DNA from: Gymnopilus junonius
Taxonomy: Eukaryota > Basidiomycota > Agaricomycetes > Agaricales > Galerinaceae
Direction of reading: 5' to 3'
DNA: 14,421 bases
NCBI GenBank assembly: GCA_015501075.1
Contig: JADNYJ010000741.1
Location: forward strand, 1 to 14,421
Under the pieces are notes generated by a model. The model was not told the DNA's origin. It ran no database searches and worked only from the letters and a program-made list of their open reading frames with translations. The position numbers were made by a program, and so were the translations under genes. Shown here in pieces: positions 1 through 10,790 of this stretch (position 1 is its first letter; each line of letters starts with the position of its first letter).

Positions 1-3000
1 ATGGTTGTTTGCTGCCAGAAATGCCCTCGAGAATCAAACCAGTCAGGAATCACGAAGCACCGCCAGCAATGTTCCACCTACAAAAAGTTTTCCGAGGAGC
101 GCACTGCTTTTGGTCGGCGTATTTTACTTGCAAAGAAGGCTGCATCTACAGAGAAGAAAACTCAGGACCAGTTGCAGGGTGGCTCACAGGTAGATCAGGG
201 CCCAAATGTAAGCTTCTACACTCGTTTGAAATATTCTGGCTATCTCTAATGTGCCAAAGGAGCAGACAATGGCAACTGCAGCTGACTCAATGGAGGTTGA
301 CACTCAGGATTTTTCAGGAGCATCACGACCAAGTTCTCCGCCAATACCCCCATCTCCTCCTCCTATCAGGTCAGCTACTGGCCGCCCACAACGAACTCAC
401 CGACTTCCTGCACGCTATCGTGATATCCAGCCAGAGGCTCCTAATCCTGCACCCCCACAACCCGAGCCCACGTCAGTTTTGCAACGGGTTTCTCTCATTG
501 TTCGTAATCGTTTCAAGACTGTTGCAAACATTTTTGGCCTCCGAAAGGAATATCTTTATCGACCGTCATATGATCCTGATGCATCTGTCGCCACAGAAGA
601 CCTCTACAGACCTCACACCTCCAACATAAGTGCTGACTCGTCTAATCCAAATCGAGACGAAGAGGAAGCTTCACCTTTCACAAATAAGACTGTCGAACTT
701 CTCATGGATTGGCAAAATACCGGCAGCTCATCAAAGTCCAATGACGAGGTGGATCGCCTTGTTCACAATATCTTGTTCCACCCTGAGTTCCAGCGTGACG
801 ACCTCAAGAAGTTCAATGCTGCGCGGGAGAACCGTAAGGCAGATGCAGTGGAAGAAAAGTCGCCATTCCTACGATCTTTCCAAGAAACCAGCATTGACAT
901 CGACGTCCCTTCTGGGAGCCGGCATATCCCATCGAGACTGTTCTCTATCCCTGGTCTCTGCTATCGGAAAATCACAACATTGATCAGGGAAGTGTATCAG
1001 AGCCCCCTCTCTTTGAAGTTTCACCACTCGCCGTTCAAATTGTTTCGTACCAACCCTGCCACTGGAGACGATGAACGCATCTACTCGGAGTTGTATGACT
1101 CGGATGCTTTTCTCGACGAGCACGACAAAGTGCAGCGTGCACCCACGGATGACCCCACATGCAAGCGAGAGAAAGTTGTTGCAGCTCTGATGTTCTGGTC
1201 GGATGCAACACATCTCGCCAACTTCGGCACTGCAAAGATGTGGCCGATCTATATGCTATTCGGGAATCTCTCGAAGTACATCCGTTGCCAACCCAACTCT
1301 GGTGCCGCCAAACATCTCGCGTATATCCCTCCCTTTCCCGACTCTCTTCAGGACCAGCTGAAGTCTTTTCATCAGAAGTGGGACACCCAACAGAAAGATA
1401 TCCTCGCCCACTGTCGCCGGGAACTGATGCATGGTGTCTGGAAATTCCTGCTTGACGACGAATTCCTTCATGCATATAAGTACGGAATGGTTGTAAGGTG
1501 TTACGACGGTGTTGAGCGCCGCATCTATCCCCGGATCTTCACCTATTCCGCGGATTATCCTGAAAAGTAAGCTTTTGTTCTGTTCTGTCATATGAGGCTT
1601 TCTGCTGACTGAGCGGCAATCCCTCAGAATTCTCCTTGCTACCATTCGTGACCAAGGACTCTGTCCTTGTCCTCGTTGCCTTGTCCCAAAATCAAAGTTG
1701 GATAAGGTCGGTCTCATGGCAGATGCCAGAACTCGTCTCCAGAAAGCTCGGAAGTATGCCGCGAATGCGCAAGCCCCACCTGACAACAACGAAAGCACTC
1801 CTTCCAGCGGAAATACCCCAGGTCATTCCGAATCTGAACCACCTGCTCCTTCTGAAAATAGTGCCCTGCCCCTCCGAGTTCAACAGGCCGCAAACCCAAA
1901 ATCTTGAATCTCCTAACTCCGAAATTCCATGCCTTAGGAGATTATGTACAGACGATTCGGTTATTTGGAGGAACTGATTCTTTTTCGACTCAACTGGTAC
2001 GTCAAAACCTCTGAATAAGTTAATTATTGTTTAATTATCACTTCCAGGGCGAGCTGGCTCACCGTCTAGTCAAACGGCTCTACGGCAGGACCAACAAGAG
2101 AGACGCAACAAAGCAGATTGCCAAGCGAGTCAGACGCCTTGAGCGGGCCCAGCTTGCTGCAGAGCGACACCGAGGAAAGGACCGCCTGAAGCGTAGTCTT
2201 GTCAGTGGCAAAGATGCTGTGATGGAACGAAACCTGGACGTACGATACCAGGTCTCGAACTCCAAAAATGACCCTGTCGACATTTACACCTTTGTCCAAG
2301 AAAATCAAGATGACCCTGCAGTCAAGGTAAGCCATGCTTGCTCTGTTACTCGACCAATGGCACTGACCTGTCACCGCAGCACTTTATCCCAAAATTGCAG
2401 GACCACATTCTCGGTCGTTTGCTCGGTCGGGAATATGAGGGTGATACCTATGGCGACTTCACGGATGACGAGAGAAATACCGTTTGCATTGCAGGAGAGC
2501 GGATCTACAAGAGCAAGACAATTCGGATCAACTACACGACATACGATGTCAGACGAGACAGCGACACCATTAATCCAACCTCTTACCCTGACATCATGGT
2601 CAAATCGCCGGAGACTGGCCCTCAAGCGCAGCCCTATTGGTATGCTCGCGTGATTGGTATCTTCCATGCCACAGTTTCCTCGTCCCATCCTCGTGTCAAG
2701 GACAAATCAAAGCAACACATGGACTTTTTATGGGTGAGATGGTTCGGAATGGAGCCAGGTCGTTATCGGCATGGATTCAAGGCTGCGCGTCTTCCAAAGA
2801 TTGGTTTCGTTGAATCAACGGACGACTACGCCTTCACATTCCTCGACCCTCAGCATGTCATTCGCGGAGCCCATATCATTCCTGCCTTCTCAGAAGGCCG
2901 CACGTCAAACCTGTTGCCTGCTGCCGGGTCACTTGCAAGAGTCAAGGATCCGGAAGATAGTGATGACTGGCTGAACTTCTATGTCAATGTGTGAGTAAAA

Positions 3001-3324
3001 CTCTTCGGAACGCGCTGCTTTCTACGCTCACCTTCATCCAGCTTTCTTGACCGTGATACCCTTATGCGTCATTTTGGCCACGGTGTCGGTCACGGAGAAT
3101 TTGCAAGACATCGAGAAATGGATCGACCGCCGGATGATGAAGAGGAGGCTGAGGAAGGAGATGGTGACGAAGCTGAGGAAGATGAGGAGGGTATGGATGT
3201 TGACGATACCACGGCAGAGGGCAGCGATGATGGAGGTTTGAGTGAGGAAGAAGGCGGGGGCTCGGAAGACAGTGGCGGCGATAACAGCGGCGATGACGAA
3301 GACAACGGTTATGCAAGCCTTTAA
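1..3324 (+). CDS. Plavaka-family (CACTA-like) DNA transposase, internally deleted
   Basis: I read this as a spliced gene with exons 1-207, 260-1566, 1628-1821, 1887-1996, 2048-2326, 2380-2990 and 3042-3324, which gives one 996-aa frame. Residues 5-24 form a C-x2-C-x11-H-x3-C zinc finger, followed by a Pro/Ser-rich linker. Conserved Plavaka blocks follow in order: FWSDATHLANFGTAKMWPIY (about residue 380), CPCPRCL (about 515), KFHALGDYVQTIRLFGGTD, STQLGELAHR, INYTTYD, WYARVIGIFHA, FLWVRWFG, FLDPQHVIRGAHIIPAF and FGHGVGH. The protein ends in a long Asp/Glu tail. In full-length relatives a few hundred residues carrying the VVDLLHEFELG-type block lie between CPCPRCL and the ALGDYV block; here only about 60-90 residues do. 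I therefore infer a central deletion and a catalytically dead protein. The intron 1822-1886 is uncertain: one missing C near 1869-1872 explains the frame change equally well. The gene may extend 5' of the window. Confidence 0.85.
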
Positions 3325-3439
3325 TTTTGTAGACCTATAATTAGACATCTTTGATTTGCCCAAGTAACTGCGAGTTACCCTCACTACTCATCGTAAGGCA
3401 GCTGTAAGATTACTTGCTAGTCACGGTTCATCAGGCTTT

Positions 3440-3720
3440 ATTATAAACCTGCTAAGAGGATCGCGATTAGTCGCGATATTGAAGTACGCTCATAACTAAC
3501 TCGCATCCTTAATATACCCTGTCACTAGACTCACAATAGATGATGATCCATTCATAACCCCGCCGTCCTTTCACCACGAGGCATGAGGTAGTAACGATCC
3601 GTTATTGCGTTTGTGAGCCCGATACAAGCATTGTATTCGACTCACTTTGCCTCACGAGGCGCCGTGAGCCAATATCCGGCATTATCAACCTCGTGAGAAC
3701 TACAATGCCTCACGGGTTTT
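3440..3720. repeat. Cluster of CTCACG/CGTGAG motifs and hairpins, probable transposon subterminal region
   Basis: CTCACG or its complement occurs at 3651-3656, 3663-3668, 3692-3697 and 3709-3714, in both orientations. The first two form a hairpin with a 6-nt loop. Related CTCAC/GTGAG words lie at about 3531, 3613 and 3641, and an ATCGCGA-TTAG-TCGCGAT hairpin sits at 3460-3477. CACTA-like elements carry such subterminal transposase-binding repeats, and the cluster starts about 120 bp after the transposase stop codon. That function is inference; I could not define a terminal inverted repeat or a target duplication. Confidence 0.5.
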
Positions 3721-3724
3721 TCCT

Positions 3725-4717
3725 CGATTTACTGATGCAGGAAACTGATCCTGTCGAGGGTTAGATACGAGGTCCAATTTCTTCTCTGTCCGCAAAGACA
3801 TAACGAGCGTTTGCGAGTAGAAAGTCGTGAGGATCGAAGAAGGGACAAGGAAGAGGATATGTACAGAATACGTAGCTGACTATAACGTCGTCCTTGTTCG
3901 CTTCCCGCAAATGAAAAGGAAAACGATTGGCTACGAGAGTAGGCATTTATATCCGACATCTTGACATTTACGGTTAGCACTATATGAAACGGAAGTAGCA
4001 TGTAACTCACGTTCAAGAGTCTGATGGAGCCACCGAAGAATGAAAGGTACAACGTTACGTTCGAAACTCGAGAAGCCAAGGGTGGTCAGTTGTATGACTG
4101 CGGGACAGCAAGAGGGGCGTGCATATATGCAAGTGGCAACGCTGTGGAAAAGACACTTGGGGCTGAGTTCAATCACGATATCGAGTTGGGAAGCACACCA
4201 CTGAAATATTGAAAACCAACGTGCACGTCAATCAAACCTGTGAGAGCTTGGACCTTGGACGCGTTTCGTTCAGATCTCCGCCTAGACAGAAGGACGGGAT
4301 CTTCATTTGTATAAAGGAACTGATGAGGAAGGAAGGCATTAAAGTAAGAAAGACCCAACTGAGTGCTCGACAAGCGTCAGAGCGTTCAGGTGCCCCAGCG
4401 GCAAGCGCGGTGTGGGATTCGTAATGAATGGCACAGCCATCGAATAATCATCGTTATCTTATCAATGTTCTCTCAGGCCACTCTAAAATTTCACTCACGT
4501 TATAGGCGGAAAATGACACAGCCCGCCCATGGCCATTTCCTGGTCGTTTCGTGACCTTTGATCACTGATGATGATATTTTGACGGACCGGAGCCATTCCC
4601 GTTTGCATCTCAATTTAGCTCTTTATTGTCACCCAACTTCTTGCTGACCGCATCCTCCACCTGCGAATGTGGTTTCCGCCCACACATTCTCGCTCATTCG
4701 CGCAATCCATACTCTGA
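3725..4717. other. Intergenic stretch, no supported gene
   Basis: Short open frames occur on both strands (for example 3729-4079 minus and 4024-4212 plus). None shows a recognisable domain, consistent splice sites or protein-like composition that I can defend. The stretch should contain the outer edge of the Plavaka element and the upstream region of the zinc-cluster regulator. Isolated CTCACG/CGTGAG words recur at about 3826, 4004 and 4494. Confidence 0.5.
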
Positions 4718-7700
4718 ATGGTTTCTGGCGGGAAAGAGAAGGAACAGAGGCAGAGGAAGAAACCAGGGCGCGTGTACGTCACATTGAATTTGAATGGTGT
4801 GTGCGTCGTACTCATTGCGGACCATTCCAGTCCCACCTCATGCGCTGAGTGTAGAAGGCTCAAACTTCGCTGTGATCGCAACGTGAGTTGTGATCTTTGC
4901 CAGCGCCGACGGTTCCGTCTCCGGCGCTGTTCGGTCAAGGGTTTTGATCCTTTTTTTGCATTCAGGTCCCTTGCGAGAAATGCGTTTCGAGAGGCTGCGG
5001 TTCGATTTGTCCAGATGGTGCGTAGCGCATGATTACAAGTTCGACTCTCAGCACTAATTTCTCTAAACCAGGCGTTCTGACCCCCGGAAGAAGTGGTCGC
5101 TTGGTTTTGGCGAATACCGAAGAGCTTCACGATCGCATTGAACAGTTGTCGTCACGCAATCGGGATTTGGAGAAGGCTCTTCGCAAGTTACAAGGAACTG
5201 TGTCAGACCAACCACATCCGCTTCTGGGTGCCGATCTACTAAAGCTCAACTTTCAGCACGGCTCGTCCTCTTCCGGCCCCAGTACTTCTTCTTCCAGTAA
5301 ATCGCCTTCAACGTCGCGCGTTAGTCCGACAACCCACCCACCAGAACCGATGGATGTTACAATGGACGAAGATCATAATATTATTGATGCTTATGGTGAG
5401 CCTTTGTCCTCTCACGTCGTCACGATCATATACTCACTTCGTTACGAGGTACTTTGGCGATCAATCGGAGAGGAGAGTCGTCATTTCTGGGCAGGACCGC
5501 CCGCGCTGATGTACGTATGCAACAACTTTTGGCTCGTTCAACCCACTTATTCTTTCTTCCAGTACCTCGTTCAAGTACGTTCCCTAATTCTTTCACATCC
5601 TGGCGTTCCTCACGCATCATCTCAGGCCTCAACTAGACCTCAGCGACCGCCTCACCAGAATTTTCCAAGATTATCACAGAGGATCGTGGCGGCTTCTTTC
5701 CCGGAGTCCGAGTTATACAACGACGCCCTTCTATCCGAAATCCTCAGTCTTTTACCTACTCAAGCTGAAGCCCTCCACCTCTGCGACGTGTATCTTGAAT
5801 ACGGTAAATTTCTGTGAGTACCGAGCATCCCCATGATCAGATCTGCCATTTAATCCGGAACACAGATACGCCCCAATTTCAAAAAAGGAACTGCACGAGG
5901 AGACCCTTAACCTGGTTTATAGAGCAAAGTACGTGGCCTCAATTCTGATTTCCAGAATTCTATTCACAGGACCCTATTATCGTAGGCAATTCGCCGGCTT
6001 TGACCACTATCATTCCCTCTCCCTTCTTTTCATCATCTTTGCTATTGCCACGCTCTTCAGTCCCAACAAGCAACCATTCTCAGTAGAGGCCGATGAATAT
6101 TACCACCTGTCACGAGCTGCCCTCGGATTTGCCCCGCCATTTCATGAAACGACGTTGACGTCGATCCAGGCCATGGTAAGTTGTCGCTCGTGGATCTATT
6201 TTCTTCTCACTCAATGTCAGTGATAGATTCACATGTCGCAATACATCGATCTAAGCGACTCTGAAGCAGGTGCTTCCGACTTAATTTGGATGTATATGGG
6301 TCAGGCTGTAGGGTTAAGTCAGAAGGTACGCCTCTATCTTTTATCTCTGGTGCGGTCAGCGCTCACTAATTTCTAATTAGATTGGACTGCGTGAGTTTGA
6401 ATCGTAAAAGGTCGTCAAAGGCTTTGTGGCTGACCAGTGACACGTGCATCATTTATCCATCAAGATCTCAACAGCAGTCGTTGGAAATTGTCTGATGCAC
6501 TGACCGAACGGCGGCACGAGCTCTTCTGGAGGTTGTTCGTATCAGACACATGGAAAGTTCGTTTCCTTTCAGTGCTCTCTGCCCTCCTTATAATTAACGT
6601 TTCCGCTTTAGAGCCTCCACTTCGGCCGCCCATCCGCAATCTCGAGCGCCCATGTCGATTGCCCACGTCCACTCAGTCTTGGATCAGAAGGCGTTCCGGG
6701 GAGTTGTGAGTTGCGAACCTCTATATCTGGAGTCTTCTAATTGAAGGGTTTTGATCAGTTTATTCCTGGAATCTGCAATTCACGCACCTGCTGCATTCAA
6801 TAATGGAAGCGACCTTTGGTCCCAAGCAGCCTGTTTACGCCAACATTCTCGATTTCGACCGCCAAATCCGTGATGTCGAGATTCCCGTACAATGGCGAAT
6901 CCAATCAGAGGAGGAGTCGACTTCTCCGTCTACCGACATATCGATGTATCGTTGGCTGGTGGTTTCTGCTAAGGAGATAGGTGAGTCATTGTGCTTGTCG
7001 TATATTGCCATGGCCTGATGTTAGCTTTCTAGCTCTTCTCAATCTTCATCGACCATACTTTGCTCAAGCCCTGCAAGAGGCCCTCATGACCTTCAACGAC
7101 ATCGATACCTTCCTTCTGTAATCGCAGCATTTCGATCAGCTTGGAGGCTGATACGTGGTCTTGCTATGACTTGGCGCGTTATCCCAAAATTTCTGGCTCG
7201 GGTCAATTTGGCGTGGGTACATGGTCTTTCCGCTGCAGTGAGTATCAACTTGAATTCTGTCGAGTTCTTGTTCGCTGACTCCAAACGTCTCAAAGATCTC
7301 AATGTGTCTCTTCGTTAGCAGGGCGCCCACTTCCCGCATGGCGACATCAGCATTAGAGGAACTCGATAACCTGACATCTTTATTCGACGTATCCGCATCG
7401 ACCTGTCGCCCTGCGGCGAAATCATTGGTCTGTCTCTAACCTTTTTCACTTTAACTCGCGTTTTTTCTGATACATCTTTCTGTCGATAGCCCTCAGTCCA
7501 GAACCTGCGAAGAAAAGCACATGAAGCCATGGGCCCGCCACACACTCGGTTCTACCACCATCATGAGGCGAGCGATATCTCAGCCACGCCAATAAGCAGC
7601 GTGCCGATCTCCGAGCTCGACAGACTGAACGGCAGGACATACTTCCTATCCGATCACCCATCCTCCTCGTCATCAACATCTGCGTCCGCATCTGCCTCTG

Positions 7701-8248
7701 CCGCCGACCCTCGTCACGCGCCACATCAGTCACCATATCCGAAAGCGCCGAAGGCCCTTATTTCCTCTCTTCCCCTCTCTTCCACAGCGACGACAATCTC
7801 CATCCCACTCTCGCTCAGGACTTGAGAGATTTCGCTGCTCATAGTCCACTCTCCATCTTTCTTCGACCCTCCCAGTGCGCAAATCCACAAAGGATCCGCA
7901 CTCCACTTCCGGTACCACCACCCTCATCTCACGACTCTATACCCATCGCAGGACCCAGTCGACAACATGAGGAACCCCCGAGCCAGCTAGATTTTTCTCT
8001 CAACAACCACAGCAATCATTCTTTCACGTCCCGCCCAGAGTCGAATCTTTATCTCAGTCCAAGGGCAATTCTTATACCCACCCTTTCAAACCCAACCTCT
8101 GGACCCGTCTATGGATCCACGCAGGTCGGTATTTGGACCGGGTTTTCAGCCAGGCTTTCAGAGTGGGTTTAGCGGTGGATTTGGAGCTATATCACCCATA
8201 GCGTTAGACTCCTCGTGGAATAGCTTCGCGGAGCAGCTGGGCTTTTAA
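4718..8248 (+). CDS. Zn2Cys6 (zinc-cluster) fungal transcription factor
   Basis: This encodes a nuclear DNA-binding regulator; its target genes are unknown. Exons read as 4718-4773, 4831-4882, 4966-5017, 5072-5395, 5449-5510, 5563-5574, 5626-5813, 5866-5928, 5986-6175, 6227-6325, 6381-6390, 6465-6556, 6612-6705, 6759-6980, 7033-7237, 7296-7427 and 7490-8248. Splicing creates the binuclear cluster at residues 23-51 (C-x2-C-x6-C-x5-C-x2-C-x8-C, core CAECRRLKLRCDR). A basic N-terminus precedes it and a predicted coiled coil (about 65-95, ANTEELHDRIEQL) follows. The middle matches a fungal-specific regulatory domain (HSLSLLFIIFAIATLF, NSSRWKLSDALTERR, VSDTWK, FGRPSA). The C-terminus is low-complexity and ends LDSSWNSFAEQLGF. 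The frame breaks four times (about 7081, 7690-7750, 7975 and 8091). Each break is repaired by one extra C, and four added bases make the total divisible by three (about 871 aa). The start is the only ATG placed to lead into the cluster. Confidence 0.88.
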
Positions 8249-8497
8249 CCATGTTTTTGTAATTTGTTTAGGTGCATACTTTACGCTGGACTTTTTCTTG
8301 CACTTCTTGTAGGGATTATTGTTTGTCTACGACTTTAAGTCATGACCTTCTTGAAACATCAGTATCATGTACGTTATTATAGACAGCTCTCAATCATACT
8401 CGTGGCTTTGCAATGATTCCTGAAAAAACGAGAATTCCGCTGTGAATTGGATGAATTCCTATGGTACATGTTATGTAGGTATGCTCATTGTCCGAAT
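8249..8497. other. 3' intergenic region between convergent genes
   Basis: About 250 bp separate the stop codon of the zinc-cluster regulator (plus strand) from that of the aminopeptidase (minus strand). It should hold both 3' untranslated regions and polyadenylation sites. I see no gene in it. Confidence 0.6.
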
Positions 8498-10713
8498 TCA
8501 GGCATTAGTAAGGCGTCGGACGTATTCCACCAAAGCCCTAGAAGTCATCATAGGTCAGCTACAGTGGGCGTCGGACAAGACAACATGTAATTTGACGAAC
8601 CTGACGGGGCGACCGGTCATACCCTTCTCTTGGTAAGGACTGGGTCTTGTGGCCTGATTGATCACAAGGGATTATCACAAGCCCGAAAAACGTAATAAAC
8701 CGCAATAACGCACCTCCATACTGCCAGCAATATCAATATGAGCCCACTTCAAAGTCGGTTCCTGACCATCCTTGCCCTCACATCCCTCAGCGAAAGGTTT
8801 CAAGAAGAGCGCAGCAGTGATGCTTCCAGCTGGCCTGCCTCCGGTCTGTCAAGTCATCAACGTAAGCAATACGATCTCGGGAACATCGGTGAATAAATGA
8901 GCGTACGTTTTGGAGGTCGGCGTTGGAAGAGTGGATCTGAGGGCCGAACTCGTCGTCAAGGGGCATGCGCCAGAAACGGTCGTGTTCGACTTCACCAGCT
9001 TGATGGAGCTGCTGCCAGAGCTCGTCGGAGGTCTACGAGTAAGAAGTTAGGAGCTACTTGGCGCAGTAAGACATTGAACACATACGGAGAAGACACCGGA
9101 ATAGACCTCGCCAAGAGCAATGACCATAGCACTACAACGAGTTCAGTCAAACAATGGTAAAGAAAAGGGGAAACTTACCCCGTAAGAGTGGCCACGTCAA
9201 TGAGAGTGTGAGGCTTGTATTCCGTCGCAGTGTAGTAAATAGCGTCGGAGAGGACCAGGCGACCCTCAGCGTCCGTGTTGTCGACCTCAATGGATTTGCC
9301 GTTCATGGCGTAAATGCTGCAGGCGGAAGATTACGTCAGCAACATATAACAGAAGATCCTCGAAATGCACACATATCACCAGGCTTGGTCGCGCTAGGTC
9401 CAGGCATGTTCTCAGTCAAGGGGGTGCTGACGACGAGGTTGATCCTTGGAAACAGTCACGTAAAGATTGTAGTGAGTCAGAGTAACATACGGAAGTTGAA
9501 GTTTCGCAATGGCCAAAGCTGAAGAGACGACAGTGGCAGCACCTCCCATATCTCCACGCATAAGTTTCATGCCCTAAAAGAACGGTAGTCAGACCAGGTT
9601 CCATAGAGAATCGAACCAGCAACTCACAGCACCGGGTTTCAAGCTGATTCCTCCAGAATCGAAAGTAATACCCTTTCCGACAAAGGCTAGAGGTTGTTCA
9701 TCCTTGTTGGCTGCACCTTTGTAGTGACTAGACACGGAATGTGAGCATGGCGCGCGGATATGAGAGGAAAGAGCAATGGCTGACATTTCCAAGAATTTAG
9801 CCGGTTCCGAGGTACCATGAGTGACGAAGGAAAACGTTCTAGAAATTCTTGAGAACGACGATGAGGAAGGAGAGCTCGGAGCTGTACCATATTCTTCTCA
9901 GCAGCCCAGACTATGAGCGAAAAAAAAAGGTCAGATCACGTTCCGTTATTGAAAAAATCAGGAATAAAACGTACCTTCATCACGCACAAAGATCTCGACG
10001 TTCGGAACACCCTCGAACTCCTTCTTGACGCGTTCAGTGAAGGCCTACAGCAATGGCAAATCAGATATGGTACCTAAGATAGAAACAACAGAACTCACGG
10101 TAGGCGTCATCAAATTCGCAGGAAGTTCCATGAGCTAGAAACGCGATTGGTTAGCCCAGGTCGTGCGACGGCGGAAAAGACGTACAGTACGAGCAAGGTT
10201 CTGAGCTTGGGCGTAAACATTTCCTCGCTCCCATTCCTTGGACTTGCAGAGGGCTGAAGACGAGTTTCTCCGGGACGGCTCCGTGAGGTTTGGATTGAAC
10301 GGAGATGAGGTGAAGTCTTCAGCGTGAACTTGTACAGAGCCAGATGAGCGGCGACAGCTGATCGGGTTCGTAAATCTCAGAATCTACAACAAAAGATGTC
10401 GAAAACGTACCAGCAGCATGAGGGTCCGCAGAAGCATCGATCGCCACGTCTTTCAGTCCTTCGTAAGCCTTCAAATCTTTGACAGCACTTCCGACAGCCT
10501 TCCTAACGATCTCTCGCTTCTCATTCGCCGACTTCGACGCAAAGCGTCGCCAAGAGAAGATACAGTCGTCACCGCCGACGCAGGCGTATTGTAAAAGGTG
10601 CGTGTCGTGCCAGCTTTTGGAGGTTTCTCGCCCTGGGGTGTCTGCGCCCACAGTTTGGCGGGATCAACACTCTCAACGAGCTGTGGGATGTTTGTGGTCG
10701 AAAGGAAAGACAT
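8498..10713 (-). CDS. Leucyl aminopeptidase, peptidase family M17
   Basis: M17 enzymes release N-terminal amino acids, typically leucine, using two divalent metals; no obvious targeting signal suggests a cytosolic location. There are fifteen exons in minus order: 10713-10411, 10357-10186, 10134-10099, 10044-9975, 9910-9888, 9838-9785, 9727-9628, 9573-9491, 9444-9373, 9316-9179, 9131-9086, 9032-8907, 8845-8714, 8653-8601 and 8537-8498. The catalytic half contains [24 protein letters not shown] and the family signature NTDAEGRL. The expected metal-binding Lys, Asp and Glu and the catalytic Lys and Arg are therefore present. It continues through [15 protein letters not shown] and WAHIDIAG blocks to RRLTNA. 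From 9785 to the stop every junction is in frame. Upstream, frame breaks at about 10542, 10313, 10277, 10244 and 9839 are repaired by adding 1, 1, 1, 2 and 2 bases, giving about 484 aa, normal for the family. An alternative ATG at 10729 ([11 protein letters not shown]) reads well for 11 residues but needs a further indel. Confidence 0.92.
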
Positions 10714-10733
10714 AGGCTTTGGCGGACATCGTT

Positions 10734-10790
10734 CTAGCAGGAATCAGGGACCGAGATGATGAAAGTCTGAGACGGCCTGATAACAGGCAT
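10734..10790 (-). other. Possible upstream ORF before the aminopeptidase
   Basis: An 18-codon frame (MPVIRPSQTFIISVPDSC) ends four bases before the alternative aminopeptidase ATG at 10729 and 20 bases before the one at 10713. If it lies in the leader it could reduce translation of the main frame. The transcription start is unknown, so this is only a possibility. Confidence 0.25.

Noticed and set aside
9..629. 206-codon plus-strand open frame
   Set aside because: It overlaps the transposase in another frame; the zinc finger and downstream blocks lie in the spliced transposase frame instead.
1256..1798. 180-codon minus-strand open frame
   Set aside because: It is antisense to conserved, in-frame Plavaka exons and has no domain of its own.
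3090..3305. Serine-rich minus-strand frame
   Set aside because: It is simply the complement of the Asp/Glu codons of the transposase tail.
3440..3720. CRISPR-like repeat array
   Set aside because: The motifs are short, irregularly spaced and in both orientations, and the genome is eukaryotic.
3729..4176. Overlapping minus-strand frames that might be a small spliced gene
   Set aside because: No consistent splice joins, no recognisable motif and unlikely composition; probably chance or transposon edge sequence.
4774..5032. Read-through version of the zinc-cluster protein without splicing
   Set aside because: It inserts hydrophobic intron-derived residues and destroys the second half of the cysteine cluster; GT-AG introns with correct phases restore it.
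7446..7736. Arg/Met-rich minus-strand frame
   Set aside because: It is antisense to a conserved exon and low-complexity region of the regulator.
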